From NCBI RefSeq assembly GCF_035917415.1, contig NZ_CP109073.1:2267501-2331500 (forward strand): a DNA stretch of 64,000 nt, read 5' to 3'. This document shows, piece after piece, positions 1 to 9,704 of the stretch. The position numbers and the translations under genes are program-made. How positions within the stretch are numbered: position 1 is the first letter of the stretch; every line of letters starts with the position of its first letter. This DNA is from Streptomyces sp. NBC_01803. GTDB taxonomy: Bacteria; Actinomycetota; Actinomycetes; Streptomycetales; Streptomycetaceae. The notes beneath the pieces were generated by a model that was given only the letters and a program-made list of their open reading frames with translations, searched no databases and was not told where the DNA came from.

Positions 1-104
1 TGGGCGCCACACTCGGTGGCAGGAGTGCCTCCACGTCCCCCGGGTCACCCGGCGGCTCAGTGGCAGCTCGGAGAACATTACGCGCTCGTGACGGCAGCGT
101 CAAG

Positions 105-1112
105 TCACGCCGCGACCGGGGCCTCGTCCTCGCGGTCGGCCGCCGCCATGTCGCCGGTCTCGCCGGCCGCCACGGCGCGGCGGCCCAGCACGAAGACGTA
201 GGTCAGGAAGGCCAGCTCGGCCACCACGCCGATGGTGATGCGGGCCCAGGTGGGCAGGCCGGAGGGGGTCACGAACCCCTCGATCACTCCCGAGATCAGC
301 AGCACCACGAGCAGTCCGATGGCCATGCCGATCGCCGCGCGGCCCTCCTGGGCGAGGGCGGCGAGGCGCGGGCGCGGGCCCGGGTCGATCACCGTCCAGC
401 CCAGGCGGAGACCGACGCCACCGGCGACGAAGACGGCGGTCAGCTCCAGCAGGCCGTGCGGGAGGATCAGGCCGAGGAAGACGTCGAGCCGGTCCGCCGA
501 CGCCATGAGTCCGACGCCGGTGGCCACGTTCACCGCGTTCTGCAGGAGGACCCACAGCACGGGCAGGCCGAGCAGAGCGCCGAACGCGAGGGACATACCC
601 GCGACTTGCAGGTTGTTCGTCCAGACCTGGGCCGAGAAGGCCGCCGCCGGACTGCTGGAGTAGTACGACTCGTAGGCTCCGCCGGGGCGGGTCATCTCCC
701 GCAGGTCCTCGGGGGCGGCCATCGTCGCGCGCACCTCGGGGTTCTCCGCGATCCACCAGCCCAGGGCCGCCACCACGGCGGTGAACACCAGGGCCGTGGG
801 CACCCACCAGTGCCGCGTGCGGTAACAGGCGGCGGGGAACCCGGCGGTGAAGAAGCTCACGGCGTCGCGCCAGGTCGCCCTGCGGGTGCCGACCACGACG
901 CTGCGGGCGCGCGCGACGAGGGTGGTCAGGCGGCCGGTGAGGACCGGGTCGGGAGCCGAGGCGCGCATCAGCGACAGATGGGTCGCCGTGCGCTGGTAGA
1001 GCTCGACCAGCTCCTCCGTCTCGGCACCGGTGAGCCGGCGGGAGCGGCGCAGCAGTGACTCCAGCCTGTCCCACTCCGCCCGGTGCGCGGCGACGAAGAC
1101 GTCGAGATCCAT
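105..1112 (-). CDS. SpoIIM-family (DUF95) integral membrane protein
   Basis: 335-residue membrane protein of the stage II sporulation protein M family. The N-terminal 100 residues are soluble and charged. About five hydrophobic segments follow (near residues 104-122, 174-195, 220-238, 261-280 and 291-310), and the family's LPHG motif lies near residue 217 just before the third. In sporulating Firmicutes SpoIIM works in the engulfment peptidoglycan machinery; actinobacterial homologues usually sit, as here, divergent from an RDD-domain gene and their role is not established. ATG at 1112. A 66-bp gap to the divergent RDD gene must hold both promoters. Family call is confident, function is inferred only. 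Confidence 0.85.
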   Translation of the reverse strand: MDLDVFVAAHRAEWDRLESLLRRSRRLTGAETEELVELYQRTATHLSLMRASAPDPVLTGRLTTLVARARSVVVGTRRATWRDAVSFFTAGFPAACYRTRHWWVPTALVFTAVVAALGWWIAENPEVRATMAAPEDLREMTRPGGAYESYYSSSPAAAFSAQVWTNNLQVAGMSLAFGALLGLPVLWVLLQNAVNVATGVGLMASADRLDVFLGLILPHGLLELTAVFVAGGVGLRLGWTVIDPGPRPRLAALAQEGRAAIGMAIGLLVVLLISGVIEGFVTPSGLPTWARITIGVVAELAFLTYVFVLGRRAVAAGETGDMAAADREDEAPVAA

Positions 1113-1123
1113 AGTTCAGAGCT

Positions 1124-1141
1124 TGTCAGACGGCAGTGACA
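1124..1141. promoter_or_regulatory. Inverted repeat TGTCA-N8-TGACA between divergent genes
   Basis: A perfect 5-bp inverted repeat (1124-1128 and 1137-1141) lies in the 66-bp gap between the divergent SpoIIM-like and RDD genes. It could be a shared operator. The arms are short, so chance occurrence is possible. Confidence 0.25.
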
Positions 1142-1178
1142 GACTGTCCGGCGGAGAGTGGATCTGGTGGGAGCGCGG

Positions 1179-2081
1179 ATGAGTCAGGTGGTGACGGGCG
1201 ACGCGGTCGTCCTCGGGTTGCAGCCCGCTCGTCTGCCGAGCCGGATCATGGCCGTCGCCCTCGATCTGACGGTCTTCGTCGGCGGTTATCTGCTGCTGTC
1301 CGTCGTTCTGCTGAGCACGGTGCTGCCGCTCGGTTCGGCCGCCGCCGCGGCCGTGCAGGTGGCGCTGCTGATCCTGGTCCTGGTGGGCGGGCCGGTGGCG
1401 GTGGAGACGCTGAGCCGGGGCCGTTCGCTGGGCAAGCTGGTCTTCGGGCTGCGGGTGGTGCGGCGCGACGGCGGGCCCATCCGGTTCCGGCACGCGCTGG
1501 TGCGCGGGGTGGTCGGGTTCGTCGAGACGGTGATCAGCGCGGGGGCCGCGCCGGTCATCACCTCGCTGGTCTCGGCGGAGGGACGCCGGCTGGGGGACAT
1601 CTTCGCGGGCACGCTGGTGGTGCGGGAGCGGATCCCGGGCAGTGGGCGGACGGCCGCGCCGATGCCGCCGCCTCCGCCCGCGCTGGCCGGTGAGTTCGCC
1701 GGGCTGGATCTGTCCCGGGTGCCGGACGGGCTGTGGCTCGCGGTGCGGCAGTACCTGGCGCGGATGGAGCAGTTGGACGAGCGGGTCGCGTGGTCGATGG
1801 CGGTGCGGCTGGCCGGTGACGTGGTGGAGCGGGTGGGCGCCCCGGCGCCGGCCGGGACGCATCCGGCCGCGTATCTGAGTGGGGTGCTCGCGGAGCGGCA
1901 GCGGCGGGAGGCGGAGCGCGCGTTCGGCTCGCCGCCTGCCCCGTCGGCGGCGCCCGGCGCGCCGCTCACTCCCCCCATACCGGCTGTTCAGCCGGAGCCC
2001 CGACAGGAGTCGCGCCCCCAGCGGGAGGCGCGGCAGGAGCCCGGGCCGGAGCGGACCACCGGGTTCACTCCGCCGTCCTGA
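1179..2081 (+). CDS. RDD family membrane protein
   Basis: About 300 residues. The N-terminal half is an RDD domain: Arg and Asp in the first membrane segment (LPSRIMAVALD), a second hydrophobic segment near residues 55-75, then GRSLGKL and the closing GRRLGDIFAGTLVV. The last 100 residues are soluble and rich in Pro/Glu/Arg. RDD proteins are poorly characterised membrane proteins. The ATG at 1179 is preferred over the GTG at 1158 because GGGAG sits 5 nt upstream of it. Divergent from the SpoIIM-like gene; the 3' end overlaps the opposite-strand gene by 17 bp. Confidence 0.85.
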   Translation: MSQVVTGDAVVLGLQPARLPSRIMAVALDLTVFVGGYLLLSVVLLSTVLPLGSAAAAAVQVALLILVLVGGPVAVETLSRGRSLGKLVFGLRVVRRDGGPIRFRHALVRGVVGFVETVISAGAAPVITSLVSAEGRRLGDIFAGTLVVRERIPGSGRTAAPMPPPPPALAGEFAGLDLSRVPDGLWLAVRQYLARMEQLDERVAWSMAVRLAGDVVERVGAPAPAGTHPAAYLSGVLAERQRREAERAFGSPPAPSAAPGAPLTPPIPAVQPEPRQESRPQREARQEPGPERTTGFTPPS

Positions 2082-2700
2082 AGTCCGTGGGCGGGGTGTC
2101 CAGGTCCTCCAGCTCGACGCCGGGCGCGGCCAGCACGACGTCGCCCGCGAGGTGGACGGCGTGGCGCTCCCCGGTCTCCATGTCGTCGACGTGGTAGGCG
2201 TCCACGGTCAGCGTGCCGTTCCCGTCCTCGGGGGTGTGGACCTCGCTGCCGGTCAGCGTCCAGGTCTCGTCGCGCACCCGCGCGGCCAGCGTGAGCGGGG
2301 CGAAAGCGAGCAGCCGGACGCGGACGCCCTGTCCGGGGGTGTCGGTGAGCCGGAGCAGGCGGGCGGTGGCGACGAGGAACGCCGGGGACGCGCCGGTGAA
2401 GGCGCGGGCGGGCGCGTTGTCCTCCTCGGCCCGCTCTCCGGTCTCCTCGGCCATCCGGACCCAGGTCACGCCGTTGAGCGCGGCGCCGCGCACCCGCCAG
2501 CCGCCGGCGCGCAGTTCGAGCCGGATCGGGCGGCCGAGCCGGTCCAGGGTCAGATCGACGGACCCGGCGGGCGATCCGGCCGGGCCGAAGGTCTGGGACA
2601 CGTAACGCCAGCCGCTCGGGCCGGGGGCGCAGTGGAAGCGCTCCTCACCGAGCGGGGTCCCGTCGTGCGGGTCGTGGAGGCTGTATCGGCCGCGGGGCAT
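2065..2700 (-). CDS. Conserved hypothetical protein (211 aa)
   Basis: A 211-residue soluble protein starting MPRGRYSLHD, with no signal peptide or membrane segment. It is rich in beta-prone stretches (GWRYVSQTFG, LTLDRLGRPIRLELR, DVVLAAPGVELEDLDTPP). No catalytic motif is recognised. It lies 3' of ahcY on the same strand, separated by a strong hairpin, and overlaps the end of the RDD gene by 17 bp convergently. ATG at 2700 chosen because the frame upstream runs antisense through ahcY. Function unknown. Confidence 0.7.
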   Translation of the reverse strand: MPRGRYSLHDPHDGTPLGEERFHCAPGPSGWRYVSQTFGPAGSPAGSVDLTLDRLGRPIRLELRAGGWRVRGAALNGVTWVRMAEETGERAEEDNAPARAFTGASPAFLVATARLLRLTDTPGQGVRVRLLAFAPLTLAARVRDETWTLTGSEVHTPEDGNGTLTVDAYHVDDMETGERHAVHLAGDVVLAAPGVELEDLDTPPTDFRTAE

Positions 2701-2723
2701 GGCGGGGATCGAAGCGGGGCGTG

Positions 2724-2764
2724 GGGTGCCCGGCCGCAGTGCGGTGCGGCGCGGTCGGGCACCC
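2724..2764 (-). terminator. Hairpin downstream of ahcY
   Basis: Arms 2724-2737 (GGGTGCCCGGCCGC) and 2751-2764 (GCGGTCGGGCACCC) pair over 14 bp with one G-T wobble and a 13-nt loop. It starts 17 nt beyond the ahcY stop, as expected for a Streptomyces-style terminator without a T run. Confidence 0.65.
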
Positions 2765-2780
2765 TCGGCCCTCGCGTCGG

Positions 2781-4226
<1,446 letters not shown>

Positions 4227-4330
4227 TTACAGATCAGCTATGGCGGACACGATGCGACAGCGGGCGCGCCCTCGACCAGCGGCGCGTCCGGAGCTTCGCA
4301 GTCCGTCGGAGGGCCTTCTTTCCCCTCGGC

Positions 4331-4352
4331 CGGGCGGCCCGCGGGCCGCCCG
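4331..4352. terminator. 22-bp perfect GC palindrome between manA and ahcY
   Basis: A perfect palindrome (arms CGGGCGGCCCG and its complement) lies 119-140 nt beyond the manA stop and upstream of the ahcY start. It is a plausible terminator for the mannose operon. It has no T tract, and its distance from the stop leaves room for doubt. Confidence 0.45.
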
Positions 4353-4470
4353 ACTGCCATCAGCAGCGACGTCGACTTCGACGCCGAATCTACACCGGGT
4401 GCCCGGGGGCCGCTCAAGACGGCCGGTGGATCCCGGCCATCTCACCCCCCGGGCCACCGGGCCGGTGGGG

Positions 4471-5673
4471 TTACAGGGCGACAGTCGCGCGGAAAAGCGT
4501 GCCGGGGCCTTCCGCCGAGACGCGCTCGCCCGCTCGCGCGTAGGCCGACTCGCCGCGTTCCAGAGTCAGTTCGGCGTCACTCTCGGTGCCGCCCCCGGTC
4601 GGGCGCAGGGTGACGCGGCCGTCCACGCAGAGCAGGATCTGCGCGGTGCGGTCGGGCAGCGGGCGGGGGGCGGAGCCGGCGGGCAGGACGTGGCGGGAGA
4701 GCCGGAACTCGTCGATCGGCGTCGCGTACACCTCCTCGCCCGTGGCGTCGCCGGGCGCGGCGGCGGGGCGCAGGACGCCCGGGCCGCCGGCCTCGAAGCG
4801 GACCACGCGCAACAGCTCGGGCACGTCCACGTGTTTGGGGGTGAGGCCGCAGCGCAGCACGTTGTCGGAGTTGGCCATGATCTCGACACCCAGGCCGCGC
4901 AGGTAGGCGTGCGGAACGCCCGCGCCGAGGAAGAGCGCCTCGCCCGGTTCGAGCCGGACGCGGTTGAGCAGCGTCGCCGCGATCACGCCCGGGTCGCCCG
5001 GGAAGTGCCGGGCCAGCTCGGCGTACACGGCGTACGCGCCGCCCAGCCGGGCCGCCGCCTCGGCGGCCTCGGCGACGGTCTCGGCCATCGCCTCGGGGTC
5101 CGCGGTCAGCACGGCGGTGAGGACCTCGCGCAGCGCGCCGCCCTCGGGGTGGGCGCGCAGCGCGTCCGCGTACGGTTTCAGCGCGCCGACGCCGAGCTCT
5201 TCCAGCAGGTCGGCGGCCTCGGCCGCCGGGCGGAAGCCGCACAGCCCGTCGAAGGGGGTGAGGGCGCAGATCAGCTCGGGCTTGTGGTTGGCGTCCTTGT
5301 AGTTGCGGTCCGGCGCGTCCACCGGCAGGCCCCGCTCCTCCTCGGCGGCGTAGCCGGCGCGTGCCTGGGGGCGGTCGGGGTGCACCTGGAGGGAGAGCGG
5401 GCTCTCGGCGGCCAGCAGCTTGAGGAGGAACGGCAGCCGTGGCCCGAACTCCCGGACGGCGGCCTCGCCGAGCTCGCCCTCGGGGTCGGCGGCGATGACG
5501 TCGGTGAGGGGGACGTGCCCGGCACCGCGGTCGACGCGCGAGGGCGCGGCGGGGTGCGCTCCCATCCACAGCTCGGCCTGTGGTTCCCCGGTGGGCTCGG
5601 CGCCGAGCAGCTCGGGGAGGGCGGTGGCCGAACCCCAGGCATAGGTCCGGAGGGTGTTGTGGAGGCGGTTCAT
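4471..5673 (-). CDS. manA: Mannose-6-phosphate isomerase, class I
   Basis: 400 residues, the usual size for type I phosphomannose isomerase, which interconverts fructose-6-P and mannose-6-P using Zn2+. Seen: N-terminal NTLRTYAWGS, the zinc-ligand motif PLSLQVHPDRPQA with Gln96 and His98, the NHKPELICALTPFDG segment with Glu133, and GAGVPHAYLRG near residue 250 supplying another His. It is the last gene of a same-strand group with the SIS protein, the Trm112-like protein and phosphomannomutase, all serving mannose-phosphate interconversion that feeds GDP-mannose and glycosylation. The ATG at 5673 lies immediately 3' of a 9-bp tandem repeat that separates it from the SIS gene. Confidence 0.97.
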   Translation of the reverse strand: MNRLHNTLRTYAWGSATALPELLGAEPTGEPQAELWMGAHPAAPSRVDRGAGHVPLTDVIAADPEGELGEAAVREFGPRLPFLLKLLAAESPLSLQVHPDRPQARAGYAAEEERGLPVDAPDRNYKDANHKPELICALTPFDGLCGFRPAAEAADLLEELGVGALKPYADALRAHPEGGALREVLTAVLTADPEAMAETVAEAAEAAARLGGAYAVYAELARHFPGDPGVIAATLLNRVRLEPGEALFLGAGVPHAYLRGLGVEIMANSDNVLRCGLTPKHVDVPELLRVVRFEAGGPGVLRPAAAPGDATGEEVYATPIDEFRLSRHVLPAGSAPRPLPDRTAQILLCVDGRVTLRPTGGGTESDAELTLERGESAYARAGERVSAEGPGTLFRATVAL

Positions 5674-5696
5674 GCGCGCGGGTGCTTTCTGCGGAT

Positions 5697-5787
5697 GCGG
5701 TGACTGCGGTGACTGCGGTGACTGCGGTGACTGCGGTGACTGCGGTGACTGCGGTGACTGCGGTGACTGCGGTGACTGCGGTGACTG
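5697..5787. repeat. 9-bp minisatellite, about 9.7 copies (TGACTGCGG)
   Basis: Nine exact tandem copies of TGACTGCGG run from 5701 to 5781, then a partial TGACTG at 5782-5787; GCGG at 5697-5700 continues the pattern upstream. It fills the gap between the start of manA (5673) and the end of the SIS gene (5812). The period is a multiple of three and contains no stop on either strand, so all frames are open (for example VTA repeats); these are not genes. Confidence 0.97.
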
Positions 5788-5811
5788 TCAAGAGACGGGT
5801 ATGGCGGAGGT

Positions 5812-6957
5812 CTAGAGGCGGGCTCCGGTGGCGAGCGCCAGGTAGACGGCGGTGAAGTCGAGCTGCGCGATGAACTCGCCCGCGATCTCCAGGGGGGCGC
5901 TGCCCTCCACCGTCGGCAGCTCGCTGAACGCGACGCCCAACTCGAAGGCCAGATCGCGGGCGGCGCCGACCGCGCTCGCGGTGCCGTCGTCGGCGCCGGG
6001 GAACCGGTCGCGCAGCAGGAGCACCCGCGCGTTCAGCGGCGACGGCTCCTCCACCCGGTCGCGGAAGAAGTCGTCCGGGTCGGCACCGGGTCCGAGGGTG
6101 CCGTGGAGCAGCGCGCCGTGGGCGGTCAGGGCCTCGGGGAGCGCGGCGGTGAGCGCGGGGCAGCCGGGGAGCGCGTGGAGCGTGGCCACGGCGTGCCGGG
6201 CGGCGGCGCGCGCTATCGGGCCCTCGGCCCACAGCAGCGGCAGCGTCGCGCCGAACTCGGCGGCCAGCGTCTTGGCGGTGCTCTCGTGCGTCCGCACCGA
6301 GGGGCCGCAGCGCTCGGCCACAGCGTCCAGCCGGTCCGCGAGGCCCTGGATCGCGGCGGGGCCGGCGTCGAACAGGCCCAGCCGGTCGCCGAGCAGCAGC
6401 AGCGGGGTGAGCAGCGCCCAGGCCGGACCGGGCGCGGCCGGGTGGCCGGTGGTCTCCTGACGGGGCGCCGGGCTGAACGGGAGGCTGAGGTTCCGCCGCT
6501 GCGCGGTCACGTCGGCCAGCGGCGAGCCGCCGGGGGCGACCGTGACGACCGAGCAACCGCGCCGATGGGCCGCCTCCAGCAGGAGCATGAGGCCGGGCTC
6601 GGTGCCCTCGGCGGAGGTGATGAGCAGCAGGTCGAGCGGGCCGGCCCAGCGGGGCAGCGGCCAGGTCAGCGCGCCCGGCGCGGCCAGCGCTCCGGTGGGT
6701 CGCAGGCGGGTGACGCGCGCGCCGTCCCCGGCGAGGGCGCCCAGGAGCCCGGCCACGAGCGGCACCTCGGGTCCGGCGCCGGCGACGAGCAGGGTACCGG
6801 GGCGGCCCTCGGGCGAGATCCGGGCGAGCCCGGACTCCTCCGCGCTCCGGGCCGCGGTGCGGACGTGGGCGCCGCCGGCGGCGACGGCGCGGAGCAGGCC
6901 GTGCGGGTCCGCGCGGAGCAGCTCGTCCGGGGTGTCGAGCATCGATTCGTCGATCAT
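5812..6957 (-). CDS. SIS-domain protein, phosphoglucose/phosphomannose isomerase-like
   Basis: 381 residues starting MIDESMLDTPDELL. An N-terminal Rossmann-like half has GRPGTLLVAGAGPEVPLVAGLL near residue 51 and LLLITSAEGTEPGLMLLLEAA near 109, where sugar isomerase (SIS) domains bind the sugar phosphate. The C-terminal half resembles the bifunctional phosphoglucose/phosphomannose isomerase C-terminal domain. Located between a Trm112-like gene and manA in a mannose-phosphate operon, which fits a sugar-phosphate role. The catalytic residues cannot be assigned confidently, so enzymatic activity is inference. ATG at 6957, 26 nt after the upstream stop. Confidence 0.85.
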   Translation of the reverse strand: MIDESMLDTPDELLRADPHGLLRAVAAGGAHVRTAARSAEESGLARISPEGRPGTLLVAGAGPEVPLVAGLLGALAGDGARVTRLRPTGALAAPGALTWPLPRWAGPLDLLLITSAEGTEPGLMLLLEAAHRRGCSVVTVAPGGSPLADVTAQRRNLSLPFSPAPRQETTGHPAAPGPAWALLTPLLLLGDRLGLFDAGPAAIQGLADRLDAVAERCGPSVRTHESTAKTLAAEFGATLPLLWAEGPIARAAARHAVATLHALPGCPALTAALPEALTAHGALLHGTLGPGADPDDFFRDRVEEPSPLNARVLLLRDRFPGADDGTASAVGAARDLAFELGVAFSELPTVEGSAPLEIAGEFIAQLDFTAVYLALATGARL

Positions 6958-6983
6958 GCGCGGTCCGTTCGCCGAGAGGGGCC

Positions 6984-7157
6984 TCAGCCGGTCCGGCGGG
7001 CCTCGTCCACCAGGAGGACGGGAACACCGTCCCGCACCGGATACGCCAGCCCGCAGCTCTCGCCGGTGCACACCAGCTCCTGGCCGTCCTCGCGCAGGGG
7101 GGCGTGACACGCCGGGCAGGCGAGAATGTCCAGCAGAGCGGCTTCGACGAGCGGCAT
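6984..7157 (-). CDS. Trm112-family zinc-ribbon protein (57 aa)
   Basis: A 57-residue protein with ILACPACHAPL and LVCTGESCGLAYPVRDGVPVLL, giving two paired-cysteine knuckles typical of Trm112/YcaR small proteins. In eukaryotes Trm112 activates methyltransferases; bacterial members are mostly uncharacterised. It sits between the phosphomannomutase and SIS genes on the same strand. ATG at 7157. Confidence 0.88.
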   Translation of the reverse strand: MPLVEAALLDILACPACHAPLREDGQELVCTGESCGLAYPVRDGVPVLLVDEARRTG

Positions 7158-7250
7158 GGCGTCCCTCCGCGGGTGAGTGGCTTCCGCCGATCACCCTACC
7201 CGGAGGGACGCCGGGGCGGCATCGCGAGCCGGACGGCGCTCGGTCGCCGC

Positions 7251-8609
7251 TCAGGAGCGGACGATGCCGAGCACCTCGTCGCGGATCTTGTCGACGGTGG
7301 TGGCGTCGCGGGCCTCGATGTTCAGGCGCAGCAGCGGCTCGGTGTTGGACGGCCTGATGTTGAACCACCAGTCGGCGGCGGTGACCGTGAGGCCGTCCAG
7401 CTCGTCGAGGGTGACGCCGGGCCGGTCGGCGAACGCGGCCTTGACCGCCGCCGCGCGCCCGGTCTGGTCCTCGACCCGGCTGTTGATCTCGCCGGAGGCC
7501 GCGTACCGGTCGTAGGCGGCGACGAGCCCGGAGAGCGGGCCTTCCTGCTCGCCGAGGGCCGCGAGGACGTGCAGGGCCGCGAGCATGCCGGTGTCCGCGT
7601 TCCAGAAATCGCGGAAGTAGTAGTGCGCGGAGTGCTCGCCGCCGAAGATGGCGCCGGTGCGGGCCATCTCGGCCTTGATGAACGAGTGGCCGACGCGGGT
7701 GCGGACGGGGGTGCCGCCGTTCTCCTTGACCACCTCGGGGACGGACCAGGAGGTGATCAGGTTGTGGATCACGGCCGAGCCGGGCGCCTTGGCCAGCTCG
7801 CGGGCGGCGACCAGGGCGGTGATGGCGGAGGGCGGGACGGGCTCGCCGCGTTCGTCCACGACGAAGCAGCGGTCGGCGTCGCCGTCGAAGGCGAGGCCGA
7901 GGTCGGCGCCGGTGGCCTTCACGCGGGCCTGGAGGTCCACGATGTTCGCGGGGTCGAGCGGGTTGGCCTCGTGGTTGGGGAAGGTGCCGTCCAGCTCGAA
8001 GTACATGGGGTCGAGCTCCAGGGGCAGCCCCTCGAACACGGTCGGGACGGTGTGCCCGCCCATGCCGTTGCCCGCGTCGACCACGACCTTCAGCGGGCGG
8101 ATGGCGGTGAGGTCCACCAGGCCGCGCAGGTGGGCCGCGTAGTCCTTGAGGACATCGCGCTGGGCCAGCCCGCCGGGCGAAGCGGCCGGGACCGGGGGGC
8201 CCTCCGCCAGCCAGCCCTCGACGAGGGCGCGGATCTCGGCGAGGCCGCTGTCCTGGCCGATGGGCTTGGCGCCCGCGCGGCACATCTTGATCCCGTTGTA
8301 CTGCGCGGGGTTGTGGCTCGCGGTGAACATCGCGCCCGGCAGGTCCAGGGCGCCGCTGGCGTAGTACAGCTGGTCGGTGGAGCACAGGCCGATCTCGGTG
8401 ACGTCCGCCCCGCGCGCCGCGGCGCCCCGGCCGAAGGCGCCGGCCAGGCCGGGGGAGGACGGGCGCATGTCATGGCCGATGACGACGGCGGACGCTCCGG
8501 TGATCTCCGCGAACGCGGCACCGAGGAGCTCGGCCAGCCGCTCGTCCCACTGGTCGGGGACCACTCCGCGTACGTCGTATGCCTTCACAATCTGTGACAG
8601 ATCCGGCAC
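7251..8609 (-). CDS. manB: Phosphomannomutase/phosphoglucomutase
   Basis: 452 residues, alpha-D-phosphohexomutase superfamily; interconverts mannose-1-P/mannose-6-P (and often glucose analogues). Seen: YDVRGVVPDQ at the N-terminus, the active-site TASHNP with phosphoserine Ser98, the Mg2+ loop DGDADR near residue 243, the sugar-binding GGEHSAHYYFRD near 320, and the phosphate-binding RPSNTEPLLRL near the C-terminus. All four canonical motifs are present, so it should be active. First gene of the mannose-phosphate set running to manA. ATG at 8609. Confidence 0.96.
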   Translation of the reverse strand: MPDLSQIVKAYDVRGVVPDQWDERLAELLGAAFAEITGASAVVIGHDMRPSSPGLAGAFGRGAAARGADVTEIGLCSTDQLYYASGALDLPGAMFTASHNPAQYNGIKMCRAGAKPIGQDSGLAEIRALVEGWLAEGPPVPAASPGGLAQRDVLKDYAAHLRGLVDLTAIRPLKVVVDAGNGMGGHTVPTVFEGLPLELDPMYFELDGTFPNHEANPLDPANIVDLQARVKATGADLGLAFDGDADRCFVVDERGEPVPPSAITALVAARELAKAPGSAVIHNLITSWSVPEVVKENGGTPVRTRVGHSFIKAEMARTGAIFGGEHSAHYYFRDFWNADTGMLAALHVLAALGEQEGPLSGLVAAYDRYAASGEINSRVEDQTGRAAAVKAAFADRPGVTLDELDGLTVTAADWWFNIRPSNTEPLLRLNIEARDATTVDKIRDEVLGIVRS

Positions 8610-8688
8610 AGCTAACCCCTTGTCTGGGAGTCGATTGATGGGGGCGGGTGCTGTCGGGTGCGCGCGCTCCTCAATGTACCGGGCAGCT

Positions 8689-9066
8689 TTATCGCTCCGG
8701 CGAGCGGAGGACCCTCAGGTGCCCGCGGCGGGCGACCTCCATGGGGTCGGCGCCCTCGGGCGGGCCCTCGGCTCTCGCCGTCCGGCCGACGGGGGTGCGG
8801 GCGGCCTCGCGGACCGCGTCGGCGAGCGCCTCCAGGTCGTCCGCGCTGGTCCGCACCAGGCCGGGATCGACGGCCAGCCGGACGACCTCCCAGCCCCGGG
8901 GGGCGGTCAGCCGCTCCGCATGCTGGGCGCACAGGTCGTAGCAGTGCGGCTCGGCGTAGGTGGCGAGCGGGCCGAGCACGGCCGTGGAGTCCGCGTAGAC
9001 ATAGGTGAGCGTCGCCACGGCGGGGCGGGCGCACGCGGTGCGCGAACAGCGACGTACGGGGCTCAC
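8689..9066 (-). CDS. DUF3499 family protein
   Basis: A 125-residue actinobacterial protein starting VSPVRRCSRTACARPAVATLTYVYADSTAVLGPLA. Two Cys pairs (RRCSRTAC and HCYDLCAQH) suggest a small zinc ribbon. The highly conserved start motif fixes the GTG at 9066 as start; longer upstream extensions do not look like protein. Divergent from the zincin-like gene at 9204. Function unknown for the family. Confidence 0.85.
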   Translation of the reverse strand: MSPVRRCSRTACARPAVATLTYVYADSTAVLGPLATYAEPHCYDLCAQHAERLTAPRGWEVVRLAVDPGLVRTSADDLEALADAVREAARTPVGRTARAEGPPEGADPMEVARRGHLRVLRSPER

Positions 9067-9203
9067 GATGTTGGACCGTACCGCACTCCAAAGCGGGCCG
9101 CGACGACTCACCCCGGCCTCGCGCCACCGTGTCGTGGGGCCGTGGTGGCGCGTGACGACGGTGTTCTCACCCCGGGGCCGGAAGTCCTCTAAGGTCAGAG
9201 GCG

Positions 9204-9674
9204 ATGGACAAATCCAGCAGCGTCCCCCCGGTTCCGTCCGGCCCGGCCGACCGTCATCGGCACCGGGATCGGCACGGCCGCGGCATGCGCGGACCCGTGG
9301 CGCCACCGCAGGTGCCGCTGGCTGTCAGCCGGGCGGACACCTTCGACTCCCTGGTGCACGACTCGGCGGAACGGCTGCGGCGCCGGCTGCCCCAGCTCGC
9401 CGGAGTGGACTTCGGCGTGCAGGAGGTGCCCTGGCTGCCGCGTGCGGGAAACGGCTCGGGCCCCGCGGACGTGGACGGCGTGCCGCTGGGCGGCGTGATC
9501 CGGGCCAGGGGTGGCCAGCCCGACCGCATCGTGGTCTACCGACGCCCGGTGGAGCTGCGCGCCCGGGACCGGGACGAGCGCGCGCAACTCGTGCACGAGG
9601 TGGTCGTGGAGCAGGCCGCGGAGCTGCTCGGGCTCAGCCCGGAGTCCGTGGACCCGAAGTACGGCCAGGACTGA
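9204..9674 (+). CDS. Metallopeptidase-like (zincin-fold DUF1025) protein lacking HExxH
   Basis: 156 residues. The C-terminal part matches the actinobacterial minimal-zincin family (GGVIRARGGQPDRIVVYRRPVELRARDRDE). Where active members carry HExxH this protein reads HEVVVEQ: the second His is replaced by Gln, so zinc binding and peptidase activity are doubtful. The N-terminal 40 residues are basic and disordered. ATG at 9204. It lies between DUF3499 and the convergent DUF5719 gene. Confidence 0.75.
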   Translation: MDKSSSVPPVPSGPADRHRHRDRHGRGMRGPVAPPQVPLAVSRADTFDSLVHDSAERLRRRLPQLAGVDFGVQEVPWLPRAGNGSGPADVDGVPLGGVIRARGGQPDRIVVYRRPVELRARDRDERAQLVHEVVVEQAAELLGLSPESVDPKYGQD

Positions 9675-9704
9675 CGGCCGAAGGCCGGGGGCGGCTCCCC
9701 GTCC

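Noticed and set aside
1..104. Left edge of the window
   Set aside because: No feature supported; only a short CCCGGGTCACCCGG imperfect palindrome near 38-51.
5700..5790. Val-Thr-Ala repeat peptides in all frames of the minisatellite
   Set aside because: Period nine has no stop on either strand, so frames are open by construction.
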